Positions 1 to 12,844 of a DNA stretch of 64,000 nt are shown piece after piece. The DNA comes from Salvator merianae (taxonomy: Eukaryota; Chordata; Lepidosauria; Squamata; Teiidae): positions 24,505,514 through 24,569,513 of the forward strand of contig QVOM02000049.1 in assembly GCA_003586115.2 (NCBI GenBank). Direction: 5' to 3'. A model generated the notes under the pieces. It saw only the letters and a program-made list of their open reading frames with translations. It made no database searches and was not told where the DNA came from. The first letter of the stretch is position 1, and the number at the start of each line of letters is the position of its first letter. Position numbers and translations under genes: made by a program.

Positions 1-166
1 TGTGTTTTTTTCAAACATAAAATAAAGTTTACTGGAACAAAGCAGGAGACTAGAACTGGATTCAAATATTAACCTTTTTTGAAAAAAAAAATTGTTTGTT
101 GAAACCACATTATGCTACAATACCAAAGAACTCTGTCTACTATGCCAAACACAACTATGATCTGAA

Positions 167-169
<3 letters not shown>

Positions 170-219
<50 letters not shown>
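170..219. repeat. (ATT)n microsatellite
   Basis: About 50 bases of pure TTA/ATT repeat. A second short run lies at 312-326, next to the LINE fragment below, and may be the 3' tail of that element read on the minus strand. Confidence 0.95.
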
Positions 220-220
<1 letters not shown>

Positions 221-326
221 AAACAATTCACAGTCATAGACTGGATCAAATTCAATTATTCAAGTCTTAACAAAGGACTTAAGAGCCATTATGATAATAT
301 CAGAAAATAGAAATTATTATTATTAT

Positions 327-606
327 ACAGTGGATCGACATAAGATGTGTATGGGTCCGAGCAGTGTAACCTCTTGCAGTTGACCAATGGAGTTTTTGTC
401 AATCTACAGATGTTCTAAATGTCGACCAAGGTTTTTTGGTATGGCATCCAGTGTACCAGTAACCACTGGGAGCACAACTGCTGGCTTGTGCCATAGTCTT
501 TCAGATTCAATCTTCAAATCTTGATATTTTGTGATCTTCTCAAGTCCTTTGTCTTTGATTCTGCTGTCACCAGATATTGCTATGTCCAGACCTTCTTTTC
601 AGCTAT
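327..606 (-). mobile_element. LINE fragment, R4/Dong-like ORF2 C-terminus
   Basis: On the minus strand a frame reads KEGLDIAISGDSRIKDKGLE, then KITKYQDLKIESERLWHKPA, then VVLPVVTGTLDAIPKNLGRH, one stop, and LQEVTLLGPIHILCRST. The pattern DIAI.GD.R...KE..K...YQDLK.E..RLW....V.VVPVV.G..G is the tail region I associate with R4/Dong-type non-LTR elements in reptiles and fish. A (TAA)-like run on its 3' side (312-326, perhaps also 170-219) fits such tails. Decayed. The clade is from memory. Confidence 0.6.
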
Positions 607-612
607 AGTTAA

Positions 613-632
613 ATCATCATCATCATCATCAT
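613..632. repeat. (ATC)n microsatellite
   Basis: Seven CAT/ATC units bordering the LINE fragment. Confidence 0.9.
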
Positions 633-1123
633 TACTGAATTTCAATTGTGTTAGTAACAACACCACAGAACTATAAGTTATTCTTTGAAATATATAAGTT
701 CTCACAGAATTCTTGTACATTTTTGAATGTTATTTACATGCATGTAATATTTACAACCCAGCCTCTCAACAAGTGCAAATCTCATACTGCACAATACTGT
801 GTGCAGATTAAGATGCATTTGTCACTCTAAGCACATACAGGTTAAAACATACTGTAGCTTATGCAGCGTGGGAAGTTTAGTTTGAGACTGCATCCTACAG
901 GATTCTGAATCTTGACACATTTCATTATCATTAGCAGAAACCCCAATTCTATACAGTTCCCTATTTACAACAAAATAGCTTCGGTTACATCTACCCATCT
1001 GTGAATATGTAGTGCAATAACTACTGATTGTGAAGGGCCCTTCACGGTCAATGTGCTCATAGTCTACATCTCCACAATGGGTCCCAGACACCTTTCACAA
1101 GCCCTTAGAGTGGTCAGTTGCTG

Positions 1124-1251
1124 CATCCAGACATCACTTGCTTATTTCACTATATTTGGATATTCCAGAATAAAGCATGGATATTTCAGAATAGCCATGC
1201 TTTATATTGGAATATCCAAATATAGCAGAATAAATAAGTGATGTCTGGATG
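1124..1251. mobile_element. palindromic MITE (CATCCAGACATCACTT family), copy 1
   Basis: Two 57-nt arms (1124-1180 and 1195-1251) are reverse complements with about seven mismatches around a 14-nt loop. The arms begin CATCCAGACATCACTT. A second copy lies at 38991-39088, so this is a dispersed element and not a chance hairpin. No coding capacity. Superfamily not assigned. Confidence 0.85.
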
Positions 1252-2094
1252 TGGTCAGCATCCATATCTTCCCACACCAAGGCATCTGTAGAGAGGCAGC
1301 AACACCCAATGGACACATGAAAGGTGCCTAAAGCACAGTGCACAAGGAATATCACCCAGGCTGTTTTGTAGCACACTGATGACACCACCACCCCGATGCC
1401 AGTGGCTCAAAGAATTAGTGCACCTATGCACAGAGGTTGTGTGCAGGCAAAGACACATGTGTAGCTTCAGATGTCACATCTCCACTATTGATGGCATGAT
1501 GCACCTTCTGAAGAATGTGCCATCTGAAGGGCACTGAAATGAAGACCAGAAAGCATTGACGTGGTGGGATGGGTGTTTCTGCCAAGCTGCCTGCCCCTAG
1601 TCGCCTCCTGTTCTGTGCATAGAGACATGCAGGCCTATTACATTCTGCTGTACTAGCTCTCTAAAGTCAAAGGCAGTATTATGAATTCAGTGGTGGCCCA
1701 TGAATGGTTTATAGGAGGGAAGCAGGAATAGCACAAACTTCTGGTTGGAATGGTACCTTGGATCTCACCAAACTGCATTTTGATCCACAGTGAATCAAAC
1801 CAAGCTTGCCAAGCTCAAAGGTAGGTCTCTCCAACCAAAGTCCAAGAATGTCTTCATTGCTCTGCAGATCACAGTGTATGGGTTGCTTCTGTATCAGTCT
1901 CATTTCCTAAGCAGAGTACATTCATTCCTTTTTGCATTTTACCTTCCTTATCCAGTCATAAAGAAAAGAATATGTACCTCAATTCTGATATTTAAAGAAT
2001 CTGAAGAAGAATCAACAGCAAATCTTGCAATTAAAAAGAAAACCTGTCATCAAAATAACTTGCAATCTGTTACTTGCCTAAACTAGTCCAGGCA

Positions 2095-2127
<33 letters not shown>

Positions 2128-3052
2128 AAGAACAGTACAAAAACAAGTACAGAAAAGGGATTTTATATATATAATGCTGAAAGCAACCATTCTGTCATTT
2201 CACTTGCACATTGCTGCAAAACATTTCACTGCATTTATTATCCGGTTAAAAACAGGCTACCTCAGCTTAAAAATTAAACAACACACACTCTTTTTTCCCA
2301 TTTGTTACTCATTTGTTTTCCAACACACTTGCTTTGAAAGTCACCAGCTTCTAATCAAGTTCAATCTTTGCTTGCAGAACTGAAAAAAAAAAAATTCCCA
2401 GTGTTTTTGTTTTCAGCTAACAATCGTAGAGATACCAAGTCCCAATGCAAGTGATGGTAAGAACTTCAAGCAGTTTGATGCAGCCACATCATCAGACAAT
2501 AACCACTTTCTAAAAACTCAGGGAGATGCTGAAAATGGACAAAAAGTGGAGGAAGAAAGGAGCTCATGACTGCTGGGAGTCAGTCCTGCAGCTAAAGTGG
2601 TGTTGGTCCACTTAATAAAAGCCTCAAGTCATCATGGGGAGGAAAGACGGGGAGAAGGTGAAGCACCAGAACTGCTGGGTTCAGTTTTGAAATTTCATAG
2701 CAGCAGTTACCACACAGCAGCTTTTTCTGCAAAAGAAATGGAACAAAAATCTGGTTAAACCAGTTGTACGTTGCACAGCACCAGCATTTGGGAGAGTTTC
2801 CTTTCAAGGATATTCAGTTACAATGCAAAATCATTATAGTGTAGTGGTGGTAAACATGTGGTCTTTCAGATGCTGTTGGAGTTCCCATGCTGTCAGCCCA
2901 GCCAGACTGGTCAGTATTTGGGAATAATAACTATTGGCTACCAAGTTTATCTAAAATGATCCTAGTTTCTGTCCACAGTTTGAGTGTGTTTCTCTCTCCC
3001 CAGTCTTCTCCTCTGGTGTTGTGTGAATATGTAAAATGTCATTTATCATAAA
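1252..3052. other. intergenic, no gene recognised
   Basis: Contains a (CAA)n tract at about 2092-2127. Short open frames show no recognisable domains. Nothing else was identified. Confidence 0.5.
2092..2127. repeat. (CAA)n microsatellite
   Basis: About 11 CAA units; it produces an artefactual poly-Gln frame. Confidence 0.95.
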
Positions 3053-3255
3053 CAGTGGCAGCCAGCGGCTTTAAGCCCAGGTGTTCGCGTCCCGTGTGAA
3101 GCGCACCATGGCTGTTCACGGGGCCTCCATGCCTCCGTACTGCCTCAGCAGGTCACCTGCTGAGGCAGTATGGAGGCACGGAGGCCCCGCAAACAGCCAT
3201 GGCGTGCTTTGCACGGGACGCAAACACCCGGGCTTAAAGCCACCAGCCGCTGCTG
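3053..3255. mobile_element. GC-rich near-perfect palindrome, hAT-like MITE
   Basis: A 203-bp palindrome centred on 3154, with roughly 100-nt arms of high identity and several CpGs. Outer ends are CAGTGGC and GCTGCTG, i.e. CAG...CTG. The flanking 8-mers atcataaa and atcacaag match at six of eight positions, compatible with an old 8-bp target duplication of hAT type. A right-half copy sits at 29235-29331. Confidence 0.75.
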
Positions 3256-4040
3256 ATCACAAGGTTCTCAGTTATGCATGTATTGGGCTTAAACATACCT
3301 TCCTTACATGACCCTAATTAGAAATAAGTACAGACACTTGTTATGTATTAATTGTCTGTAAACAACTGCTAAGATATTAAAAATAAACAAAATAAAACAA
3401 GGTTTTCAGTTATGCTGCAAAACATGCAGCCAATAGGAGTGGATGAGAAGAGGTAGGTGAATCTGCCAACCAATCAGAAGCATGCTTTCTCATATTTCCA
3501 CATCAGCTTGTGTGCTTATTTAAGACAATGGCTCATTTCTGCACTTTTGCCTAAAATATACAGGGATTTTTTTACAAACTGTTACTATAAATTAATGTAT
3601 TTGGGGGTACATTAAACATTGGGGGTTTTCACCAATGTGCATTCCTTGTTGTAGGGATGAGAAGTTGCGAAACACCTGAATGTATAGCCCTGCCATAATA
3701 GGAGCACATTATTATATACAAATGGATATGGATTTTATGAAATATAACTATATAAAAACAGGGAAACTGACCAGAAATCCTGGACCCTGTAGAAACCAGA
3801 TTTCTTCTGCTTATCTCTTGAATAAGTTAACCTGGCTGCTGAGAATCAGCTCAGGAAATTATGCATTAATGGTTAACAAAAGATTGGGCAACTATTTGGC
3901 CATCACCTAGTCCTATTGTTCAAGCCTACATCTTGAGAACTTCTCATTAAGAATGCAAATAGCACAATTTAAGCTCATCAACCAGTGTAGTTATCTGTCT
4001 ATCACATCTTTGCTCAGCTAAAGGAAGCTTGCTCCTTTTT
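3256..4040. other. intergenic, no gene recognised
   Basis: AT-rich sequence with short open frames only; may include the 5' part of the LTR-like segment that follows. Confidence 0.4.
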
Positions 4041-4049
4041 CTACTTGGG

Positions 4050-4775
4050 AAAAATAATATAAAAGTTCAGGTTTTTACTATTAGTTTTGCAGGAGCTGAG
4101 GAGAAGAGAAGAAGAAGAAGAAACATGAGTTAGCAGGAGAAGAGAGCATCTCAGCGCCATTTTTACCTTCTCTGAGAGCTGATTTTTTTACCTCCCTCCT
4201 GAAATGGAGAGGGAACAGATTTTTCTAAGGAACTGCTCGATCCTAATGCTTGCTTGCACTTTCCTTTATTTTTCCTTTTTGAGCTGATTTCACTTGATAA
4301 GGGATTTCTATATTTCTCTCCATGCCCCTTGGGCAAAAAAAGCTGTTTTTGTTTCTAAAGGAGTAAGGGTTGTGGAGCCTTGCCCACATCCCATTCTCTG
4401 ATTTTTCACCCATTTTGCCTGCAAGAGACCTATGCATCTTTTCCCCCAAATTTTCCTTTTTGGCATAATGAAGATTTACCTGGAGAAAACTACAGATCGG
4501 TGAGATTTACCCCTTTAGTGCTAGGAACCTCTTTAGTCTCCATTGCTAGCTTCTTCCAGACTCTCTCTCCGCCCCCCCGCTTTTTAAACACACGAACTAG
4601 GTTTCCTTACTTAGTTTGGAGCCAAGCCTTTCTCTTTTTCTTTTCTAAATGCCAAACTACCTATCTTACCTATGAAACTAGCTGATTATAACAAATTACA
4701 TTGTTTATTGCTATTTCTTTGGATTTCAATCTTTTTGCTGGGTCCTAATAAAGATGCACTATTCTTTTCAAGGAT
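4050..4775 (+). other. LTR-like or promoter-like segment
   Basis: A TATA-like box (aatataaaag, about 4056) is followed by a pyrimidine-rich stretch and, about 690 nt later, by an AATAAA signal (about 4748). This TATA-to-polyA order resembles the R region of a long terminal repeat, or a short untranslated transcription unit. No TG...CA ends, primer-binding site or internal gag/pol sequence were recognised. Confidence 0.25.
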
Positions 4776-5599
4776 TACCTCCTCTTTATTTGCATTTTTT
4801 ATGTCAATTTAGCGTTATTAAAACCATAACCGAGAAATCGATCCCTAAAAAGGTCTAAATGCCTGGGCAAAAGCTAATTTCCCCAAAACAACTAAAAACC
4901 CAGAGCATGGCCTTTAACATTGTCCACTTTCTTCCATAAAACCAGTATTTTTATTGAGCCATCTATCTTACAGAACTATGTAGCAAAATTCAATGCAGAT
5001 TTCTAAGAGAACTTTTCTTTAGAATTGCATAAAGATGCAGGAACTGAAGATTTTGTACATTTACATTTAAAGCAAGCTAAGGAAAATTATGTCTGCAAAG
5101 AGAAGACTGCAACCTGCTCTTTTCCATTTTGATGAACATCAGTCTAACAGATCATCTGAAGAATAGACTGTGGCCCAGTTTCCACTTGACTTTGGAGACA
5201 GCTTCTTAATGGAGGCCTGAGGAAAGATGCCTCTGCATTTGAGCCTGTGATGCAAGGCCCCAGGGAGGATGAAAGATTGTGCCCTGCAGAAAAGGCATCT
5301 CTGGTGGCAGTCACAGCTAACAATGAGGCACTTTGTTCCCAGTGAGGTGCCTCTTGCCACCATGCCTGGAAACATGGCAGTTAAGATGCTTTTCCAAGGT
5401 GCCTTCATGGTACATGAGGACATGGTCTTTGGTCTTCAGGGTGCAATCACACAAGCCTGTTTTTATCTGCATGAAAACGGGCAGCCAAATTATTTGGAAG
5501 TGCATGCAAATTTCCACGTTCAAACCTGACCCCGATGAACTGCATCATTGCCTGGTCCTTCCCACCACACTGCCTACCACAGGTGACTTGAAGCCTGGC

Positions 5600-6030
5600 A
5601 ACAGCTTCTTTAGCAACGGGTGGAGTACATTCATTGGTCGATCATGCCAGCCTCCCTTCTGCTTCTGCAATTGGCTGATTTCCTAGTCTCTCTGTTCCCA
5701 CTGGTTCTCATTCCCGTCATTTAGTTCCAGCGCTGCGGGAACTTCTACCGTTATTATTGTAATGGTCCTGAGAGCTACATAGCTCCTATGCTTTGACTGG
5801 CTACCCATTTAGTTACTTCCTAGTTTGCCCCAGATGTGCAGGAGATGAATCTCTTCTTACTCGATTCCACTTATTCCTCAGCGCTTCGACAGCACTGAGA
5901 ACTTCTACTGTTATTACTGAAATGGCGCTGAGAGCTATGTAGCTCCCTTGCTTTGACCAGCTACGCAGTGAAACAGTGAACAAGCTTCCTGATTGGACGA
6001 TTACACAGTTGTTGCAGTAATTGGTTGAAC
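5600..6030. repeat. tandem duplication with CCAAT boxes
   Basis: A block around 5728-5815 recurs about 160 bp downstream (5888-5975). Shared words include GAACTTCTAC, TTATTA and GAGAGCTA.ATAGCTCC followed by GCTTTGAC.. Four CCAAT motifs in ATTGG orientation lie near 5633, 5670, 5993 and 6019. The block has more CpG than its surroundings. It may be an old promoter or an unclassified repeat; no coding gene starts here. Confidence 0.55.
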
Positions 6031-7574
6031 AAATGGGATGCTACGATGTCAGCAGAGTCCCACCTTCCTTCCACCAGAATTCCTCCTCTGCTTGTGTGGG
6101 AATGAGAGCTAAACAGAAAGGTCACCCCGAAAGCTCTGAAATGCCGAATGTGGAAGAGGTGACTGAAACCAGCAGTGGAGAAGTGCGAAGGCGACTTCCA
6201 GAAAAGAATATGTGGACTCCCCAGCTCAGATTTGCACAGAAGGAGACTAAAATAGCTTGTCTGAACACACCCAAAGATTGGTAAAAACCTTACAACTTCA
6301 TTAAACAATGGTTTGACATTGACTTGTTTCCAGAAACTGTCCTTGCAGGAAACTTCCATATTGGTCATTTTAGTGTGTGTTGGTGTGTCCAATTCTTTCA
6401 ATTTTTCTGAAGGTTCCTGATTATACAGTTTACATTCTATGCAGGTGCCATTTAAAATTACATACATTTTCTTAATACAGTAATATTTTACCAGTTATGT
6501 TATGTATTAATGGACAGGAGAATTACGTAGGAAAACATAGATTTTCCTCATATAATGTGATGGTTTAGTTGCCCTAAGTAATTGTTCCCATGGAAAGCAA
6601 GAGTTTACGAGAACCATAGAAGTTCCTCCATAGAAGGAAAGTCACAGCTAACACCTGAATGTTCCTTCTACTGCCCAACCACCTCATTGCCAGAAAAAAT
6701 GAGATGGTCCTATGAGATGACCACCATTTCCTTGCTGCTGCCCTATAGATGCTTCCCACTACTGTCAGCTCCTCAGCCACTGCCTTTCCTTTTATTATCA
6801 GCTGTCCCCTCCTCTCCCCATCTCTAGAGGCACAATCAATCTAGTTATTAGCATGTGCCCTGTGTGTTTACAGGAAACATGGAACTGCTAAAGAGCAGGT
6901 TCAGACACCTAAAATGATCTGAGCAGCTCTTAACAGAGTGCTGGACTTGTTCTCCTAGGGCCTTGCTACACACAGGTTTTAAAGCAGATTTGAAGCCTTT
7001 CCACTGTAGTAAAATTACACATAAATTGAGATCTTGTGGCAAATGTGGATTATTGTCCTTGTAATCTGCATTTTTTTGCAGAGTGTTTTTCTCTGCACCA
7101 AAAGTGGATCACTTATCTTCATCAGTTTCATTTTCAAGTTGTGACTGCAAATGCAGATTTATAAAGGCTTGTGTGGGTATTCCAGGGGCGGACAAGAAGA
7201 TGTATATTATTTTTTTGTAACTGTTGCATCAACCAATCATGTGCAGTGGCAAGGTTCCAATTGCTACATTTGGTTTGGGGGAGATTGTCTTGTATTTTTG
7301 CACAGAAATGCTCTCATGAGTCTGTGCTGTTGCAAAGCAGCAATTAATTTTTTTTTTTCACTGTCTTACACAAATACCCTAATATAGCACTCCCAAAGTT
7401 CACATAGGAGTTTTTTTCCCAGAGAACTTTCTTCTATGCAGGAATAAAACAGGAAGATAGGCAGGTTGCATGGTCCAATCATTAACAGTTTTTGGAAAGA
7501 GTTTAGAATGGGGAGAGATGGGGACAGAGCAAGAAAATTCTGAGTTGGTAATTCTTTTAGTGTGTTGGGAGAAT
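6031..7574. other. intergenic, no gene recognised
   Basis: The longest frame (minus, 5961-6467, 168 codons) has no recognisable domain and overlaps the duplicated block, so I treat it as chance. Nothing else identified. Confidence 0.4.
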
Positions 7575-8087
7575 GGGCCTGTTCGCACTTAGGACAGTAT
7601 AACATTCTAATGAGCAAGGTTTGGGCCAGCCAGGATCAGATACGGTAAGGAGTGTTCACACTTGTCAGCGCTGGAACAGTTCTCAACCTGACCAGCAGGG
7701 GGAGCAGTGCGAATGGGAATGCACTAGTTAGGTAGCTGGGTTCAGACCTAGAGGAGCTGGAGCTGGAGTTGGAGTTGGGTCTGAAGCTGCTGCCAAGGTC
7801 CAGACCCCAAAGTACAAACCTGGGTCTGAACTGTCTGACAGTGCCTGCGTGGCCATGCAGTCCCCACCCCGCCACCATTCCACACCAGGAAGTGGTGCGA
7901 ATGCACCTTTCCTGATCTGCATCTGATCATACAAGTAAGCTTGAGGACTACAATTTGGTTGACCACAGCTGGTAGCCTTCAAGTGAGTATCAGATGGGCT
8001 TCGGTAGGTTTCCAGTCAACTGGAGCTATTTGCAGGTGCAAATGCTCTGTTCCTTGAACGTTCCTTTCGCTAAGTGTGAACAGGGCC
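7575..8087. mobile_element. GGGCC-TIR element, copy a (513 bp)
   Basis: Left end GGGCCTGTTCGCACTTA and right end TAAGTGTGAACAGGGCC are inverted repeats with few mismatches. Flanking triplets are aat and att. No coding capacity. Interior carries a short GGAGCT-rich tract. Member of the dispersed family described under findings. Confidence 0.8.
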
Positions 8088-10820
8088 ATTGGTAGAACAA
8101 ACATACTTAAAATGTGTTAAATCTTTTCAGTGTGTTCTCCCCTGAAGTGAAATTCCAATTCCATTACAATGAATTTAGTTTTGAAGTGCAAGGTAAGTGC
8201 AATATATGGAGGTCCTAGATTTACAAACACAGACATGCATACTCAGAACCAAACTGACTGGATGTCCAGAACAGCAACCACAAGTAATACAATAGGGGGA
8301 GCATCTACACCTATGACAGTCAAAGGCCAGGGATATATAGAACACTCTGAGAAGCGCACTGGAGGACCTACAAGTGCCCTGCAGTGCCCTTACTCAGAGT
8401 GGGGGGAAATGACTCTGAGGCTACATTAAGAGTAACCTACAAGCCTGCTCTGCACTGGTGCCACAACAGGAAAGGCCTGTTTCTGGTGCCTTTGTCTTCA
8501 CAGGGGACAACTCAGCTCAGCCATTGTAGGAGTTGCTCAGGTAACCTTAAGCAGCTGAATTAGCTCTTTAGGGCTCTGCTGCGCCTCTCGAACACACAAG
8601 CTCAGAACCAGGTGGTATCTCAGGAGAACCATCATTTACAATACTGTTAGGAGCTGCTTGAGTTCTAAATAACTGAACTCACTCTCCCATGCTTTGCAGT
8701 CTCTTACAAACACACAGGAGCCATTCAGTGCAGCTTAGACTGCAACTCAGAATTAAACTTTCAGAGGATGCTTTTTCAGATTACTCTCAAGTAGCTTCCA
8801 AAAGCTGCTTTAAATTGGCCTTTGGATGCATTCGGGGCTTGTCATGGTTTGCATCACATGATCTGCTTGTACTGTAGTCTGACCCAAAATGAACCCTTCT
8901 ATTTGTTTATATTTCTACTTTTCTTTTTTTCCTAGGACCCCATCCCCTCAGTGTAAGTTCTGTTTTTATCCTAAGTTGCAGGAACCTTCCTTTCGTAGTG
9001 ACCTTGTTTTTCTCACGAAAATGTGAGAAGTGATCTTGTAGTCCTTTACTATTTCGCCTAACTACTAGTCTGCAGAAGAATTCTGATGTACTTCTGAGAT
9101 GGCTCAATATAACTGAATTGGCCTTTATCCAGGTGCTGCCATATAGTTGCCCTCGAATTGTCTGTCTAGGGGACAAGCATGGCTCGCTATTATTTTTAGA
9201 CTTGCTTAGAAGCAATCAAGTTGAAAGGCTAGCAAGATAGAAATACAATATTATCCCACCCTTTCTGGAGGAGACTCGTTATGTTTCTTCCCACAAATTT
9301 GACTCAGTACATGATTGAAGTAGCTGGGAACAATGTGGTTTTGGTGGGTTAGACATGGAGACATGTAATGCAGCTTACAGGAACCCTGTATAAACCAGGA
9401 ACCCTGAAACTCTGCAGAACAGCCTTTATGAAATACCAGCTAATTATATTTGTAACCCCAGGATACACACCATATTTTCCACATGGGCTAAAAAAATCAC
9501 TCCAAATTGGTAACTCAAAGTGAAAAGTGGCATATTTCATAGTACGGGTCTCGGTTAATATTCAAGGTTTTAAATAACAAGTGGTTATGATAATACAAAA
9601 ATTTTCAGACTCTTCAAAACCCAGAAAGATCTTCTTCATAAGTTTGCTGTACTCAGTCTCTTGAATTTAGTGCCTGCAACACTTTATTTGCTTCAGAAAA
9701 CCTGTAAGGTTTTGCGGTATTCATAAAGCTGCCTATCTGAGAATGGACAGAGTAATGATATAATTTCCCCAGAAGAATCAATTCTGGCTAGTCACTCAAT
9801 TCGAGCACAATTCTGTGCAAAAAAAATGCATTAATTAAAATCCTTCAGGGTTTGATCCCCAGACTACAAGCTCCTCATGGCGTCTTTTCTAATAAAAAGG
9901 TCAAAGGTCTGTTAAGCGTGGAAGAGGCCAACTATCTTGGTTTAAAGTTATTTTGATTTGCTTTGGCTTGGTTTTTTTTAAGCACCGAGCTCAGGGAATT
10001 ACTGATTTCAAAGGCCAACTCTGTGATTGTATTGAAAAGTGATTTTCTGCCACAGTCACGTATGTGTATATGAAACCACAATCAATCTCTCTGACTCTAG
10101 CTTCATCCACACAACCCCCAAAAGGGCTGGGATCTGGCACAGAAGTTGCTGCTTTCACTACCAGGGTGAGCAGCACAGTGTGCAAATGCCATTTGCCCAA
10201 ATGCGGGACTTGGAATGCAACTGAGAAGGGACCCTCCTTCTGGCTATGTTTCCAGTCTATTAGAGGACTGACTGACACAGAAATGGTGGCAGAGAAGTGG
10301 GTCCTTTTCTCTCAAGGCATTTGCACAGGGGAGGAGGGAGAGTCTCAGGCACTGCAGCTGCCCCAAGAGTAGTTTTTTGAGACTTGACACGAAGTCGCTC
10401 CAAGGATCAGCTATGGAAGCTGCTGGCTTGACCAAGACTGGTGAATTTGGAAGCACAGCCCCCTCGAATATACCTTTTGCCTGTGCGGATGGCCCCTCCT
10501 TCCCACCCTCTCTCTCACACAGTCCCTCTCTCTCATTTTGTATGTGATCCCTGCAAGAATAAAGCTCTTTTAGTCATTTAAACTGCCACTAAGGCAGCTC
10601 TGCAGACTGGCCTGCAAGCAACACCTGGTTCCAGTAATCCAGCTGCTGGGGTCCCGTTCAAGGGCTGCCTGTGGCTGAGCTACTAGGAACCTTGCAAAGG
10701 CTGGGCTGCCCTCCTTCTTGGGCATCTGCTGGGATTTTGCATCCTGCAGCTTCGGAACTGTTGCACCAATAGGAAATCTGTGGGGATGCCCCTACCCTGG
10801 CCTTTGGCAGAGGAACAGCT
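8088..10820. other. intergenic, no gene recognised
   Basis: No domain, RNA gene or LINE frame was recognised. Short open frames only. Confidence 0.4.
10440..10640 (+). other. possible LTR 3' part with polyA signal
   Basis: A CT-rich stretch is followed by CAAGAATAAAGCTC (AATAAA near 10557) in a style typical of retroviral-type LTR R regions. No partner LTR, ends or internal genes were found. Confidence 0.2.
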
Positions 10821-10950
10821 TCTCCTCTCCTCTTCCAGGCACTGTTATTGTTTTTAATGTGTCTATTTTATATTTTGCTTTTATTGTTGTAACCCACCCA
10901 GAGACCTTTGGGCATGGGGTGGGATAGAAATGCAATAAATAAGTAAATAA
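10820..10950 (+). mobile_element. L2/CR1-type LINE 3' tail
   Basis: The stretch GTAACCCACCCAGAGACCTT, followed by TTGGGC and GGGATAGAAATGCAATAAAT, ending in AATAAATAAG-type repeats, is the common 3' end of L2-like LINEs in reptile genomes. Short remnant only. Confidence 0.65.
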
Positions 10951-12629
10951 GCAGACAAACAAACTATAACCTAGGTACCAGATTTGGAGGAAATAAGTGT
11001 GGATTCAGTTGTTTCTTCTGATAGCAGTTGACTTAAATCAGCAGGACATCGGTCTTGTGAATGATTCTGCTACTGACTGAAACCTGTGTGCAGGGGAACA
11101 GAATAGGGCCTTCCCTGTTGGGGTGTCTCAGTTGTGCAGATTTCTACTGCTAGATGTCAAAAATTCCCCCAAACAGCTTCAGCCCACAGATCAGGATTGT
11201 GAGATCAGTGGTGATGGGGATGGTGCTCCAGTGGGAAGTTAGACTCTGAGCCTACCGCACTGCACTTTGAACTGAAGCAGATCAGGGTAAGGCTTCGAAC
11301 TAGAACGTTGCCCCTTCCCATCACGGTCCCCTGTAATCAAAATGTTCTGCAAGCCACTGCGCCTTCATGACAGATTCTTCCAGAAAATTTCTGAAAACCT
11401 GTTTCTTCACTGAAGGCTTATATGCTATATGCCTCTGATGATTTCAGTTTATGACTAACAACTTAATCGAATGTTTTATTGTGTAACACATCTACAGTAT
11501 GTTGCAAACTATTGAGTGTCAAAATCATAGCTGAAAATTGGATATTTTTCTGGTGCAACTATAGAGTCCACTAAAATTGCTATATAAAATTTCCAAGAAT
11601 CAGAAGGTGGAGTTGCAACTTTTTCTTATAGCCCTTTACCTTCATCCAAGACCAGAAGGGAAAGAATAAATTATATATATTTTTAGTATTTATACAGTTT
11701 GTAAAAATTAGTACAATTTGCACCAGAATTCTTCTTGTTAAGCACTAGTTCCACTAGTTCAACAACTCTGGTTACAACCAAAAGAGTGAGCAATTCTGTA
11801 TTTTTAGTGTCCCTTTACTGGAGTCCTATGTATATTTTTATATAAAGGTAAGCCCCTCTATGTTTAATAGGACACATACATTACTAAGATGTGTAAGATC
11901 ACAGCTATGGAGCCAAAGGGTTGCATCCTTGGTGTTACCAAGCCAGGACTAATGCAAGGGACCATGTTAACCAAACCCACCAACAGCTCTCTCTTTCTGG
12001 TATAGAGAGATGTCTCACAAGGTTGATCCTGCTGCATGGCAGGCATATAAAATAATTGCACATGGTGGTTTTCATTTGCAGCAGCTCATTACATACGCTT
12101 TCAGCTTCATGTAGCAGTAGGAAAAAAATCATTCAATCCATGTACCAAGCATGCTCCATTGCAGCTATTTAAAACTGTTGCTATGCATGGATTGGGAAAA
12201 TAGCTGATAACTTCTACGTAAAGACTTCATACAAACCTTCCATTTCTCAAGGAGATGATAGAGTCACAGGCTCCTAGGATGCAGCAGGATCCTTTCTATT
12301 GCTCTAAAACAAGAAAAGAGACAAAGGGCAATGTAAGAACTGGCTTCGCTGGAGACTGTTTTTTGTTCTTCTTTTAGAAAAGCAAAGATCATTTGCATTG
12401 CCACTCTGTGGATAAGGATGTTTCTAGTGTGATGGGGAAAAGCACACACAGAAGATTCAAGAGATGCAAGGCAATGGTTGCTTTTATAGAGCATTAAAGT
12501 TTGTGTACTTTCCACTTTTCACCATGCAGAGAACATTAAATTTGATGGAGAAAATGTGCATTTATAATTACACAAATGCACACTTCGTGCAATTCTTTAT
12601 CTTTCAAAAAAATTGCTGTGCTTCATCTT
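10951..12629. other. intergenic, no gene recognised
   Basis: Short open frames without recognisable domains; nothing identified. Confidence 0.4.
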
Positions 12630-12844
12630 GGGACCCTTCTGCATTCTGGTGTGGACTAGAGAAGCCCCACATCTTGCTAACACGCTGGATCTGCATTTTT
12701 ATAGATCTACCGGCAGCCCAGAGAGGCTTTCCAAGTGCAGTCAGCCTTTTTCCATGACACATGGACCACTCCAGTCTGGAATTGCTCCAATCACAGCAGT
12801 TCCAGCTAGATCACTCTCCCAACATGCAAGTGCGGAAAGAGCCC
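12630..12844. mobile_element. GGGCC-TIR element, short copy (about 215 bp)
   Basis: Left end GGGACCCTTCTGCATTC and right end GCAAGTGCGGAAAGAGCCC are related in inverted orientation and resemble the termini of the other family members. Less certain than the long copies. Confidence 0.5.

Noticed and set aside
2074..2277. Poly-Gln protein
   Set aside because: Translation of a (CAA)n microsatellite.
5961..6467. 168-codon minus-strand open frame
   Set aside because: No recognisable domain, overlaps the duplicated block at 5888-5975, and shows no splice or promoter support; most likely chance.
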